Assembly (NCBI RefSeq): GCF_001612725.1
Contig: NZ_BDAZ01000047.1
Span: 1-64,000, forward strand
Direction: 5' to 3'
Length of the DNA stretch: 64,000 bases
Origin: Nocardia anaemiae NBRC 100462
GTDB lineage: Bacteria; Actinomycetota; Actinomycetes; Mycobacteriales; Mycobacteriaceae
The notes beneath the pieces are model-generated. The model saw only the letters and a list, made by a program, of their open reading frames with translations. It was not told the origin of the DNA and searched no databases. Position numbers and translations under genes: made by a program. The first letter of the stretch is position 1. Each line of letters begins with the position of its first letter. This document shows positions 20,301 through 28,500 of the stretch, piece by piece.

Positions 20301-22767
20301 GGACGAGCGCGGCCACTGCGCCGTCGTAGTCCATTCGAAGCCCGATATCGACGGCGAACCGACCTCCTGGATCCGGCACGCCGTCGGCTCCATCGCACCG
20401 GCTGATCCCGGGGGAATGCCACTGCCGGAAGCACCGTGGCCTCCGACCGATGCGGAACCGGTGCCCATCGCGGATCTCTACGCCGAGCTGGCCGACCTCG
20501 GATACGAATACGGTCCCGCCTTCCAGGGCGTCCGAGCCGCATGGCACCGCGACGACGAGATCATGCTCGAAGTCGCGCTGCCGTCAGGGAGCGATGCGTC
20601 GGGGTTCGGCATCCATCCCGCGTTGTTCGACGCGGCCTTCCATGTCGCGATCGCAAGCGCCGGGGATCGAATTCAGCCGGGAAAGGTGTTGCTGCCGTTC
20701 GCATTCCGGAATGTCCAAGCGCACCGCCCCGGTCAGTCGGCGGCGCGCGTGACCATGCGCGTCGGCGCGGAAGGCATGCGTGAGCTGACCGCCACCGACG
20801 AGCACAACCGCCTCGTGTGGACGATGGGCGCGCTCGACTCTCGCCCCGCGGACGCCGGTGCGCTGCGCTCGGCCGGTGCCGCCGACATCCTGTTGACGCC
20901 CACCTGGGAGCCGATATCGCTTCCGGCGGAAACCGATCGGCCGACACCGGTGGTCGCGCTCCTCGGTGACGCGGTTGTCGACGGGACCGTCGAGGTGCGG
21001 GGCAAGTATGCCGATCTCGACGAGCTCGTGGCCGCGGTCGACAGCGGCGCGGTATGGCCACCTGTGGTGGTTTGCTCCGCGCCGCGCGCTGGCACCGGCA
21101 CTGATCCCGCTGCGGTGCGCGCGGGCGTCGCGTCGATGCTGCGACTTCTACAGACCTGGCTGACCGAACCCCGCACGGCGAGTTCGCGATTGGTCGTGAC
21201 AAGCCGCTTCGCGGCGGCCGTCGACGATACGGAACCGGCCGATCTCGTCGGCGCGGCGGTGTCGGGTCTGCTTCGCAGCGCGCAGGCCGAGCATCCGGGC
21301 AGGTTCCTGAGCGTCGACCTGACCGGGCCCGAACCTGTCGCGTGGCCCGCGCTGCTCGCGACCGTCGAGCCACGGCTCGCGGTGCGCGGCGAGACGGTTT
21401 ATGCCCAGCGGTTGACCAAGACCGCGACGCGTGACGCTCCGATATCGTTCGGCGACGGCGCGGTTCTGGTCACCGGCGGTACCGGCGGGTTGGGTGCGGT
21501 CCTGGCCCGGCATCTCGTCGCCGAGCACGGCGTGCGGAGCTTGGTGCTGGTTTCGCGTCGGGGGCCAGCCGCCGACGGTGTGGCCGACCTGCGGACCGAA
21601 CTCGAAAACCGCGGTGCCACTGTCGATATCGTCGCGGCCGACGTTGCCGACCGAGCGGCCGTCCAGGCGTTGATCGGATCGATACCTCGGCTGACCGCGG
21701 TCGTACATGCCGCGGGTGTGCTGGCCGACGCCACGATCGAATCGCTCACCGCCGATCAGCTCGACCGGGTCATGCGGCCCAAAGTGGATGCGGCGCTGCA
21801 CCTGCAGGAGGCGACCAGGGACTGCGCGTTGTCGGCGTTCGTTCTGTTCTCGTCCGCGGCACCGCTGCTCGGCGGCGCGGGGCAGGGTAATTACGCGGCG
21901 GCGAACGCGGTGCTCGACGAACTCGCGCGCAGCCGCCGGGCACAAGGGCTGCCGGGCATTTCGCTCGCTTGGGGGCTGTGGGACCGAACCGCGGGTATGG
22001 CCGGTGCGGCCGACGCGGCGACATTCACGCGGGTCGCCAGGGTGATCCGGGATCGGCTGGGACTGCACGCCATGTCGGTTCCCGAGGGGCTGGCTTTGTT
22101 CGACGCCGCCATCGCGACCGGCGAGCCGGTGGTCGCGCCGGTGAAGCTAGATTTCCCCGGACTGCGCGCGAGCGCGCGTGCGGGTCGGTTGCATTCCATG
22201 CTGCACCGGCTGATCAACGTATCCTCGACTGCGGACGATCCTTTGAGAAAGTCTTCGCTCACAAAGGATTTGGTGCCGCTCAACGCCGAGCAGCGGCACG
22301 CGTATGTCCTCGACCTGGTGCGATCGCGGACCGCCACGGCTCTCGGCCATCCCGGTCCCGAGGCGGTCGATCCGGAATTGTCGTTCCAGGATCTCGGGTT
22401 CGACTCGCTGGCAGGTATAGAACTGCGCAACAGCCTGGCCCACGCCACCGGGATCACATTGTCCGCCACAGTCGTCTTCGATTACCCGACACCGGCCGCG
22501 ATCGCGACGTATCTGCTGGATCAGCTGGTCGTGGAACCGAACAGCGGTGATGTCACCGTGAGCGATGACGAGCTCCGGCGGGCGCTGCGGACGGTTCCGC
22601 TCGATCGGATCCGCAGGGCCGGGCTCGCTGATCTCATCGCCGAACTTGCTGCCGACACCGCGGCGTCCGCCGAGACCGCCGACCACGAGCCGCAGGCCGA
22701 AGCCGACGCGATCGCCGATATGGACGCCGCTCAGTTGATCGAACTCGCCTCCCGATACGGAAGCTGA
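17326..22767 (+). CDS. PKS-5: polyketide synthase, one module KS-AT-DH-KR-ACP
   Basis: 1813 aa; ATG preceded by AAAAGGAAG, a strong ribosome-binding site, after a 21-base gap. N-docking of the YLDYLRR...RRRLQEVE class matches the PKS-4 tail. KS Cys207; AT Ser639 in GHSIG and HAFH at ~741 (malonyl); DH His937 in HVVFGSVLLP and Asp1102 in LFDAAFH; KR with TGGTGGLG at ~1383 and Tyr1523. The KR diagnostic triplet reads LAD where the other modules have LDD. The last Asp is kept, so B-type outcome and activity are still likely. ACP Ser1694. The tail IADMDAAQLIELAS matches the LVEALR class of PKS-6. The linker before the AT is of intermediate length (~31 residues). The next gene starts two bases after the stop. 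Confidence 0.95.
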   Translation: MDNDKYLDYLRRSGLELRNLRRRLQEVEEQGREPVAIVGVGCRFPGGVESRAALWELVAEGRDVIGEFPRDRGWDVDGLFDPDPEVRGKSYTRAGGFLYDAGDFDAGFFGIGPREALAMDPQQRLLLEVAWEALEDARIDPISLRGSDTGVFAGVMYHDYVFAAATSDRSAELEGYLSAGGGGSVVSGRIAYSLGLVGPAISVDTACSSSLVTLHQACTALRMGECGLALAGGVTVLATPAMFLEFSRQRGLAPDGRCKSFADAADGVSWGEGVGMLVLERLSDARANGHRILGVVRGSAVNQDGASNGLTAPNGPSQERVIRSALANAGLTAGDVDVVEGHGTGTALGDPIEAQALLATYGRDRSEPVWLGSIKSNMGHTQAAAGVAGVIKMIEAMRHETMPATLHVDAPSSHVDWDSGGVALLTEARAWESVGRPRRAGVSSFGISGTNAHVIVEEAPVESASPEAGDGLPSPETGAESASRNVGLGLAVVPWLISGRSAEAVVAQANRLSGLGEISALDVGFSLATTRAHLPWRAAVLDRSELGAVTPRRVVGGKTVFVFPGQGAQYAGMGRELFDTFPVFAEAVREICDPGWLFASDTDLDRTDNTQLSIFAIEVALTRLLESWGVVPDLVVGHSIGEITAAHVAGVLSLEDAVRLVTARGRLMAGLPAGGAMLAVEIDAVESEVGEIGVDGDLPDGVSVAAINAPGSVVVSGPEAGIAELESRWADRRTRRLTVSHAFHSVLMEPMLDEFAAVCAEFRWQPPRIPIASNVTGQLESDLMADPGYWVRHVREPVRFADGIAALRQAGGTRFLEVGPDAVFSAAVDGLAAQRRGRAQVATLVRFVADAHCHGVDVDWAKFYAGTGAREIDLPTYAFQRQRYWLSPATTVGNVGGLGLERVDHPLLSATVSLAGSGERVVTGRLSVTSQPWLADHVVFGSVLLPGTGLVELVSAAGRLVDCPRIEELVLESPLVFDTGVAVAVQLEITAPDERGHCAVVVHSKPDIDGEPTSWIRHAVGSIAPADPGGMPLPEAPWPPTDAEPVPIADLYAELADLGYEYGPAFQGVRAAWHRDDEIMLEVALPSGSDASGFGIHPALFDAAFHVAIASAGDRIQPGKVLLPFAFRNVQAHRPGQSAARVTMRVGAEGMRELTATDEHNRLVWTMGALDSRPADAGALRSAGAADILLTPTWEPISLPAETDRPTPVVALLGDAVVDGTVEVRGKYADLDELVAAVDSGAVWPPVVVCSAPRAGTGTDPAAVRAGVASMLRLLQTWLTEPRTASSRLVVTSRFAAAVDDTEPADLVGAAVSGLLRSAQAEHPGRFLSVDLTGPEPVAWPALLATVEPRLAVRGETVYAQRLTKTATRDAPISFGDGAVLVTGGTGGLGAVLARHLVAEHGVRSLVLVSRRGPAADGVADLRTELENRGATVDIVAADVADRAAVQALIGSIPRLTAVVHAAGVLADATIESLTADQLDRVMRPKVDAALHLQEATRDCALSAFVLFSSAAPLLGGAGQGNYAAANAVLDELARSRRAQGLPGISLAWGLWDRTAGMAGAADAATFTRVARVIRDRLGLHAMSVPEGLALFDAAIATGEPVVAPVKLDFPGLRASARAGRLHSMLHRLINVSSTADDPLRKSSLTKDLVPLNAEQRHAYVLDLVRSRTATALGHPGPEAVDPELSFQDLGFDSLAGIELRNSLAHATGITLSATVVFDYPTPAAIATYLLDQLVVEPNSGDVTVSDDELRRALRTVPLDRIRRAGLADLIAELAADTAASAETADHEPQAEADAIADMDAAQLIELASRYGS
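18205..18294 (+). repeat. 90-base homogenised KS segment, copy in PKS-5
   Basis: Identical to the PKS-4 copy over the full 90 bases, despite divergence on either side. Confidence 0.9.
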
Positions 22768-22769
22768 CC

Positions 22770-25700
22770 GTGATGAACGCACAGGATCCGCTTGTCGAAG
22801 CGCTCAGGAAGTCGATCACCGAAGCCGAACGGCTCCGCGCCGAGAATCGGGAACTCGCCGCCGAGTTGAGCGAACCGATCGCGATCGTCGGTGTCGGATG
22901 TCGTTTTCCTGGTGGCGTCGAGTCGCGGGACGCATTGTGGGAATTGGTGGCCGAAGGCCGCGATGTCGTCGGCGAGTTCCCGATCGATCGCGGCTGGGAT
23001 GCGCGGTTGTTCGATCCGGATCCGCAAGCGCGCGGCAGGTCCTACACCCGCTTCGGCGCATTCCTCGACGAGCCCGGAAGCTTCGACGCCGGATTCTTCG
23101 GTATCGGACCGCGTGAGGCATTGGCGATGGACCCGCAGCAGCGCGTACTGCTCGAGGTGGCCTGGGCGGCGCTCGAGGACGCGCGAATCGACCCGATGTC
23201 CTTGCGGGGCAGCGATACCGGAGTGTTCGCGGGCGTCATGTACCACGACTACGGGTTCGCCGCCGCGACCAGCGACCACCGCGACGAGTTGGAGGGTTAC
23301 CTGAGTTCGGGCGGGATGGCGAGCGTCGTCTCGGGGCGGGTCGCGTATTCGCTGGGTTTGGTCGGCCCGGCGATCTCGGTCGACACCGCATGCTCCTCCT
23401 CGCTGGTCGCGATCCATCAGGCGTGTCAGTCGTTGCGGGCACGCGACTGCGGCATGGCTCTCGCGGGCGGCGTGACCGTATTGGCGACACCGGCTGTGTT
23501 CGTGGAGTTTTCGCGTCAGCGTGGTCTGGCGCCGGATGGTCGGTGTAAGTCGTTCGCTGCGGCGGCTGATGGTGTCGGGTGGGGTGAGGGTGCGGGGGTG
23601 CTCGTTTTGGAGCGTCTTTCGGACGCTCGTCGGGCAGGTCGCCGTATTTTGGGTGTGGTTCGTGGGAGTGCGGTGAATCAGGATGGTGCGTCGAATGGTC
23701 TGACGGCGCCGAATGGTCCGTCGCAGGAGCGGGTGATTCGGGCGGCGTTGGCTAACGCGCGGTTGTCGGTCGCTGATGTGGACGTGGTGGAAGGCCACGG
23801 CACCGGTACGACACTGGGTGATCCGATCGAGGCACAGGCGCTGCTGGCCACGTACGGGCACGGGCGAAGTGAGCCGGTGTGGTTGGGGTCGATCAAGTCC
23901 AATATGGGTCATACGCAGGCGGCAGCGGGGGTCGCGGGTGTGATCAAGATGGTGGAAGCGATGCGGCACGAAGTGATGCCGCGCAGTCTGCACGTGAATG
24001 CGCCGTCGCCGCATGTGGATTGGGACTCTGGTGGGGTGGCATTGCTGACCGAGGCTCGTGCGTGGGAGTCGGTGGGGCGGCCACGACGGGCTGCGGTGTC
24101 GTCGTTCGGGATCAGTGGAACGAATGCGCATATGATCGTGGAGGAAGCTCCTGCGGAGTGGGCGTCGTCGGAAGCTGGGGTCGGGTCGGCGTCGCAGGCG
24201 GGGATTCGGCGGGCGTCGCAGGCAGGGGCCGAGTCGCCGCAGCTGAATCCGGGGACCGAGTCGCTGTTGCGGAAGGTGGGGACCGCGTGGGAGCCGCCAC
24301 AAGCGGATACCGGATCGTCGCTGCGGGCTGGTGCGGGGTCGGCGGTGGTGCCGTGGTTGATTTCTGGGCGTTCTGCTGAGGCTGTTGTGGCACAGGCGGA
24401 TCGACTATCGGTGTTGGGGGAGATCTCGGCGTTGGATGTGGGGTTTTCGTTGGCGTCGACGCGGGCGCATTTGCCGTGGCGGGCTGCGGTGTTGGATCGA
24501 TCCGAACTGGATGCTGTGACTCCGCGCCGGGTGGTCGGGGGTAAGACGGTTTTTGTGTTCCCTGGGCAGGGTGGGCAGTATGCGGGGATGGGGCGTGAGT
24601 TGTTCGACGCGTTCCCGGTGTTCGCGGAGGCGGTGCGTGAGATCTGTGATCCGGCATGGCTTTTCGGGGTCGACACTGATTTGGATCGCACGGATAACAC
24701 GCAGTTGGGTGTGTTCGCGGTCGAGGTTGCGCTGACGCGTCTGCTCGAATCGTGGGGTGTGGTGCCTGATTTGGTGATCGGGCATTCGGTCGGTGAGATC
24801 ACCGCCGCGTATGTGGCGGGGGTGTTGTCGCTGGATGATGCGGTGTGTTTGGTGGGTGCTCGTGGTCGTTTGATGGTGGGGCTCCCTGCGGGTGGGGCGA
24901 TGCTGGCAGTTGAGATCGATGCAGTCGAGAAATACGACGAAATCGACGCGGTTGGCAACTCAGGCGAGGTCGGCGACTTGCCGGATGGGGTTTCGGTCGC
25001 GGCGATCAACGCTCCAGGTTCGGTGGTGGTATCAGGTCCGGAGGCGAGCATCGCCGAACTCGAAAAACGCTGGGCCGATCGGCGCACCCGTCGCCTGACC
25101 GTGAGTCACGCATTCCATTCGATGTTGATGGAACCGATGCTCGACGAATTCCGCCGAATAGTTGCGGCTTTGACCTTCCAGCGGCCGCGGATCCCGATCG
25201 CGTCGAATGTGACCGGGCAGCTCGAGTCGGACTTGTTGGCGGATCCGGGGTATTGGGTGCGGCAGGTGCGTGAGCCGGTCCGGTTCGCCGACGGTATCGC
25301 CGCCTCTCGGGCGGCCGGTGGGTCGCGATTCCTCGAGGTCGGTCCGGATGCGGTGCTGGCGGGGCTTATCGATGCCGAGGCGGTGGTCGCGACTCAGCGT
25401 CGCGGGCGTGGCCAGGTCGAAACCCTTGTCCGTGCGGTCGCCGAAGCGCATTGCGCCGGTATCGACGTCAACTGGTCACACTTCTACGCCGGAACCGGTG
25501 CCCGCGCAGTGGACCTGCCAACGTATCCGTTTCAGCGGCAACGCTATTGGCTCTCACCCGCCACTACGATCGCGGACGCACGCAGCTTCGGCCTCGCCCG
25601 GATCCCGCATCCGATCCTACGTGCCACGGTCGAGATACCCAGCGGCGAAACGGTTTTCACCGGCCGCCTGTCCGCAGCCGAGCAACCGTGGCTGACCGAT

Positions 25701-28346
25701 CACTCGGTATTCGGGTCGGTACTGCTGCCCGGTGCCGGTCTGGTCGAGCTGGTGTCGGCGGCGGCGCGGTCGGCGGGCGGCGCACGGGTACAGGAAATCG
25801 TGCTCGAAGAGCCATTGCTGGTCGAGCAGGCCGTAGCGGTGCGGGTGGTTGTCGGTCCCGAATCGGGGCAGCGGTCGGTCGCGGTGTACTCATGCCCCGA
25901 CGATGGCGAGCTCGCGGGATGGGTGCGACACGCGACGGGCGTGCTGACGACGGCACCCGCTCCGACGCCGGGGGAGCCGGACCTGTGGCCGCCGGTCGGC
26001 GCCGAACCGACGGATGTTGCCGGTGGGTACGAGCGGCTGGCCGTGCTCGGCTACGGATACGGTCCGGCTTTCCGTGGGGTGCAACGCGTTTGGCGCACCG
26101 GTGCGGACGAGCTGTACGCGGAGGTCGAGGTCCCGCCCGGTGCGGGTGTCGAGCTGTCCGGGTTCGGCGTGCATCCGGCGTTGCTCGATGCGGCACTGCA
26201 CGCGTGGGCGGTAGCGGAAGCGGCGAAGTCGTCGGAAGTGTCCGGCGCCGACCTGGTTTGGCTGCCTTTCTCGTTCCAAGGCGTATCGGTGTGGGGCGAA
26301 GCCACGTCGTCCCGGCTGCGGGTGCGGCTGCGCCGAGTGGACGATCGGCTGGCGGTGGCCGTCGCCGACGCTGCGGGCAGGCCGATCATCACCATCGACG
26401 CCGTCACAGTCGTCGGAGTGACCCGGCAGCAGTTGGCGGCCACTATCGGCGGCCGCGAGTCGATGTACGGCGTCGACTGGGTACCGGTGGTCGGTGGCGT
26501 CGGGGTTTCCGGGGCGGTCTGGGGGATCGGCGGTCCGGTCGAGCTCGGCGTCGGCGTGCGGTGGTTCGACGATGTGCGTGCGGTGGTGACCGCGTTGGCC
26601 GAAGGCGCTCGCGCACCGTCGGCGGTGGTGGTGTCGTGCGCTGGACCGGCCGATGCGGGAACGATTCCCGATCGGGCACGTGCGCTGGCGGCGAGAGTGC
26701 TACTGCTGCTTCAAGATTGGGTGTCAGCCGGGCCGAGAGTGCCGTTGGTGGTCGTGACCCAGGGTGCGATCGCGGCGGGTGCCGATGAAACGGTGCCGGG
26801 TATCGCCGAGGCCCCGGTATGGGGCATGGTGCGCAGCGCGCAGCTCGAGTTTCCGGGCCGGTTCGTGCTGGTGGACATCGACGGCAACGATGACGTCGGG
26901 CGAGTGTGGCCGGTCGCGGCCGCAGGTGCGGAGTCGCAGCTCGCGGTCCGGGACGGACGAGTGCTCGCGCCACGGTTGATTCCCATCGAGCCGAGCGAGA
27001 CAGCGTCTGCCTGGGATCGCATGGGCTCGGTACTGATCACCGGCGGTGGCGGCGCACTCGGTGCGGCGGTGGCGCGCTACCTGGTCGCCGAGCGCGGCAT
27101 GCGTTGCGTAGTAATGGTCGGGCGTCGTGGTTCCGCCGTCGACGGCGCGGCCGAATTGACCGCCGAATTGACCGCGGCGGGTGCGCGCGTGGAGTGGGTG
27201 ACATGCGATGTGACGGACCGGGCGTCGGTGGCGAGCGCGCTCGCTGCCGTCCCCGCGCAGCACCCGCTGACCGCGGTCGTACACGCGGCCGGTGTGCTCG
27301 ACGACGGCGTCCTCACCTCGCTGACACCGGAACGTCTGGACGCGGTGCTGGCACCCAAGGCGGCAGGCGCCTGGCATCTGCACGAGCTGACCCAGGACAT
27401 GACCCTGGCCGGTTTCGTGGTGTTCTCGTCGGTCGCGGGCCTCATCGGCGCGCCGGGACAGGCGAATTACGCGGCGGGCAACGTATTCCTGGACGCGCTC
27501 GCCGACCATCGGCGGGCACAGGGACTGCCCGCGACATCGGTGGCGTGGGGACTCTGGGATCTAGCCGGTGGGATGGCCGGGGCCCTGGAGACAAGCGACC
27601 GTGCGCGGCTACGGCGGGGTGGGCTCGTCGCGATGACGTCGGCGCAGGCACTCGCCCGATGGGACGCGGCACTGGCCGCGGACCGCGCGGCCGTCGCGGT
27701 GGCTCGCCTGGACCGGCCGGGCATGCAGGCGCAGGCAGCGGCAATGGGTTTCGTACCGCCGATCCTGCGCGCGCTGGTGCGCGCACCCGCATCGGGTGCG
27801 GTGGACGGCGCGGCGGCAGCCGAAGCGGCAAGCGCGCTGGCGGCGCGGTTGGCGGGCCTGTCCGACGAGGAGCGGTTGCGGGTCCTGTCGGACCTGGTGC
27901 GCACCCACGTCGCCGCGGTGCTCGGCCACCCCGGCCCCGATGCGGTCGATCCCGACCTCAGCTTCCAGGACCTCGGCTTCGATTCCCTTGCCGCGGTGGA
28001 ACTTCGCAATCGCTTGTCCCAGGCAACCGGTATCACCCTCCCGGCGACCGTCGCCTTCGACCACCCGACACCGATCTCCGTGGCGCGGCATTTCCAAATG
28101 TCACTGCCGATTTCGGAAACCGCGAAGTTCGATTTCGCGGCGCGGATCGACGAAATCGAAAGCGCGCTGACCGAATTCGACAGCGACAGCCGCGAGCATA
28201 TCGAGGCGATCCGACGAATACGACAGTTGACCGCGCGATTCGACAGCGCGCGAGCGGCGACCGTTCCGTCCAGCGATGACGAACTGTTCGCATTCATCGA
28301 TAGCGACCTCGGACTCGGCGACGAAGGGCGCGACGCCATGGGCTGA
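22770..28346 (+). CDS. PKS-6: polyketide synthase, one module KS-AT-DH-KR-ACP
   Basis: 1858 aa from GTG at 22770; the adjacent ATG at 22773 is an equally good start. N-docking of the LVEALRKS class. KS Cys208. The longest KS-AT linker of the set (~64 residues) follows. AT Ser673 in GHSVG with HAFH at ~780 (malonyl). DH His978 in HSVFGSVLLP and Asp1140. KR with TGGGGALG at ~1424, LDD and Tyr1567 in GQANYAAGNVFLD. ACP Ser1739. The tail DELFAFIDSDLGLG matches the coiled-coil N-terminus of PKS-7. It is probably the last polyene-forming module before the terminal PKS-7. It is followed by 154 bases without a gene before the chosen PKS-7 start, in which I see no clear promoter or terminator. Confidence 0.95.
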   Translation: MMNAQDPLVEALRKSITEAERLRAENRELAAELSEPIAIVGVGCRFPGGVESRDALWELVAEGRDVVGEFPIDRGWDARLFDPDPQARGRSYTRFGAFLDEPGSFDAGFFGIGPREALAMDPQQRVLLEVAWAALEDARIDPMSLRGSDTGVFAGVMYHDYGFAAATSDHRDELEGYLSSGGMASVVSGRVAYSLGLVGPAISVDTACSSSLVAIHQACQSLRARDCGMALAGGVTVLATPAVFVEFSRQRGLAPDGRCKSFAAAADGVGWGEGAGVLVLERLSDARRAGRRILGVVRGSAVNQDGASNGLTAPNGPSQERVIRAALANARLSVADVDVVEGHGTGTTLGDPIEAQALLATYGHGRSEPVWLGSIKSNMGHTQAAAGVAGVIKMVEAMRHEVMPRSLHVNAPSPHVDWDSGGVALLTEARAWESVGRPRRAAVSSFGISGTNAHMIVEEAPAEWASSEAGVGSASQAGIRRASQAGAESPQLNPGTESLLRKVGTAWEPPQADTGSSLRAGAGSAVVPWLISGRSAEAVVAQADRLSVLGEISALDVGFSLASTRAHLPWRAAVLDRSELDAVTPRRVVGGKTVFVFPGQGGQYAGMGRELFDAFPVFAEAVREICDPAWLFGVDTDLDRTDNTQLGVFAVEVALTRLLESWGVVPDLVIGHSVGEITAAYVAGVLSLDDAVCLVGARGRLMVGLPAGGAMLAVEIDAVEKYDEIDAVGNSGEVGDLPDGVSVAAINAPGSVVVSGPEASIAELEKRWADRRTRRLTVSHAFHSMLMEPMLDEFRRIVAALTFQRPRIPIASNVTGQLESDLLADPGYWVRQVREPVRFADGIAASRAAGGSRFLEVGPDAVLAGLIDAEAVVATQRRGRGQVETLVRAVAEAHCAGIDVNWSHFYAGTGARAVDLPTYPFQRQRYWLSPATTIADARSFGLARIPHPILRATVEIPSGETVFTGRLSAAEQPWLTDHSVFGSVLLPGAGLVELVSAAARSAGGARVQEIVLEEPLLVEQAVAVRVVVGPESGQRSVAVYSCPDDGELAGWVRHATGVLTTAPAPTPGEPDLWPPVGAEPTDVAGGYERLAVLGYGYGPAFRGVQRVWRTGADELYAEVEVPPGAGVELSGFGVHPALLDAALHAWAVAEAAKSSEVSGADLVWLPFSFQGVSVWGEATSSRLRVRLRRVDDRLAVAVADAAGRPIITIDAVTVVGVTRQQLAATIGGRESMYGVDWVPVVGGVGVSGAVWGIGGPVELGVGVRWFDDVRAVVTALAEGARAPSAVVVSCAGPADAGTIPDRARALAARVLLLLQDWVSAGPRVPLVVVTQGAIAAGADETVPGIAEAPVWGMVRSAQLEFPGRFVLVDIDGNDDVGRVWPVAAAGAESQLAVRDGRVLAPRLIPIEPSETASAWDRMGSVLITGGGGALGAAVARYLVAERGMRCVVMVGRRGSAVDGAAELTAELTAAGARVEWVTCDVTDRASVASALAAVPAQHPLTAVVHAAGVLDDGVLTSLTPERLDAVLAPKAAGAWHLHELTQDMTLAGFVVFSSVAGLIGAPGQANYAAGNVFLDALADHRRAQGLPATSVAWGLWDLAGGMAGALETSDRARLRRGGLVAMTSAQALARWDAALAADRAAVAVARLDRPGMQAQAAAMGFVPPILRALVRAPASGAVDGAAAAEAASALAARLAGLSDEERLRVLSDLVRTHVAAVLGHPGPDAVDPDLSFQDLGFDSLAAVELRNRLSQATGITLPATVAFDHPTPISVARHFQMSLPISETAKFDFAARIDEIESALTEFDSDSREHIEAIRRIRQLTARFDSARAATVPSSDDELFAFIDSDLGLGDEGRDAMG
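23652..23741 (+). repeat. 90-base homogenised KS segment, copy in PKS-6
   Basis: Differs from the PKS-4 copy by a single silent base (GGTCTG for GGTTTG). Confidence 0.9.
24145..24350 (+). repeat. Low-complexity expanded KS-AT linker, PKS-6
   Basis: About 64 residues with SQAG-like units and the ESLL...G(T/S)...PPQ(A/V)DTGS pattern shared with PKS-4 but with different unit numbers. This shows the linker changes length between paralogous modules. Confidence 0.65.
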
Positions 28347-28500
28347 AAACGACTGGAATACCAAGGCTGCTCGGCTTTTCGTAGTCGTCACCAGTGGCGG
28401 CATTCGGCCTGGACGCGCAGGTCGGGCTCGTGCAGTATGACAAAAGTGGTGAATCGAATTGCATGATTCGCCGTCGATCGACCGCTGGCGAAAGGAAATC

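Noticed and set aside
28347..28500. Possible promoter (TATGAC near 28434) and CGAAT/ATTCG inverted repeat before PKS-7
   Set aside because: The -35 spacing is poor and the arms are only five bases; not distinguishable from chance.
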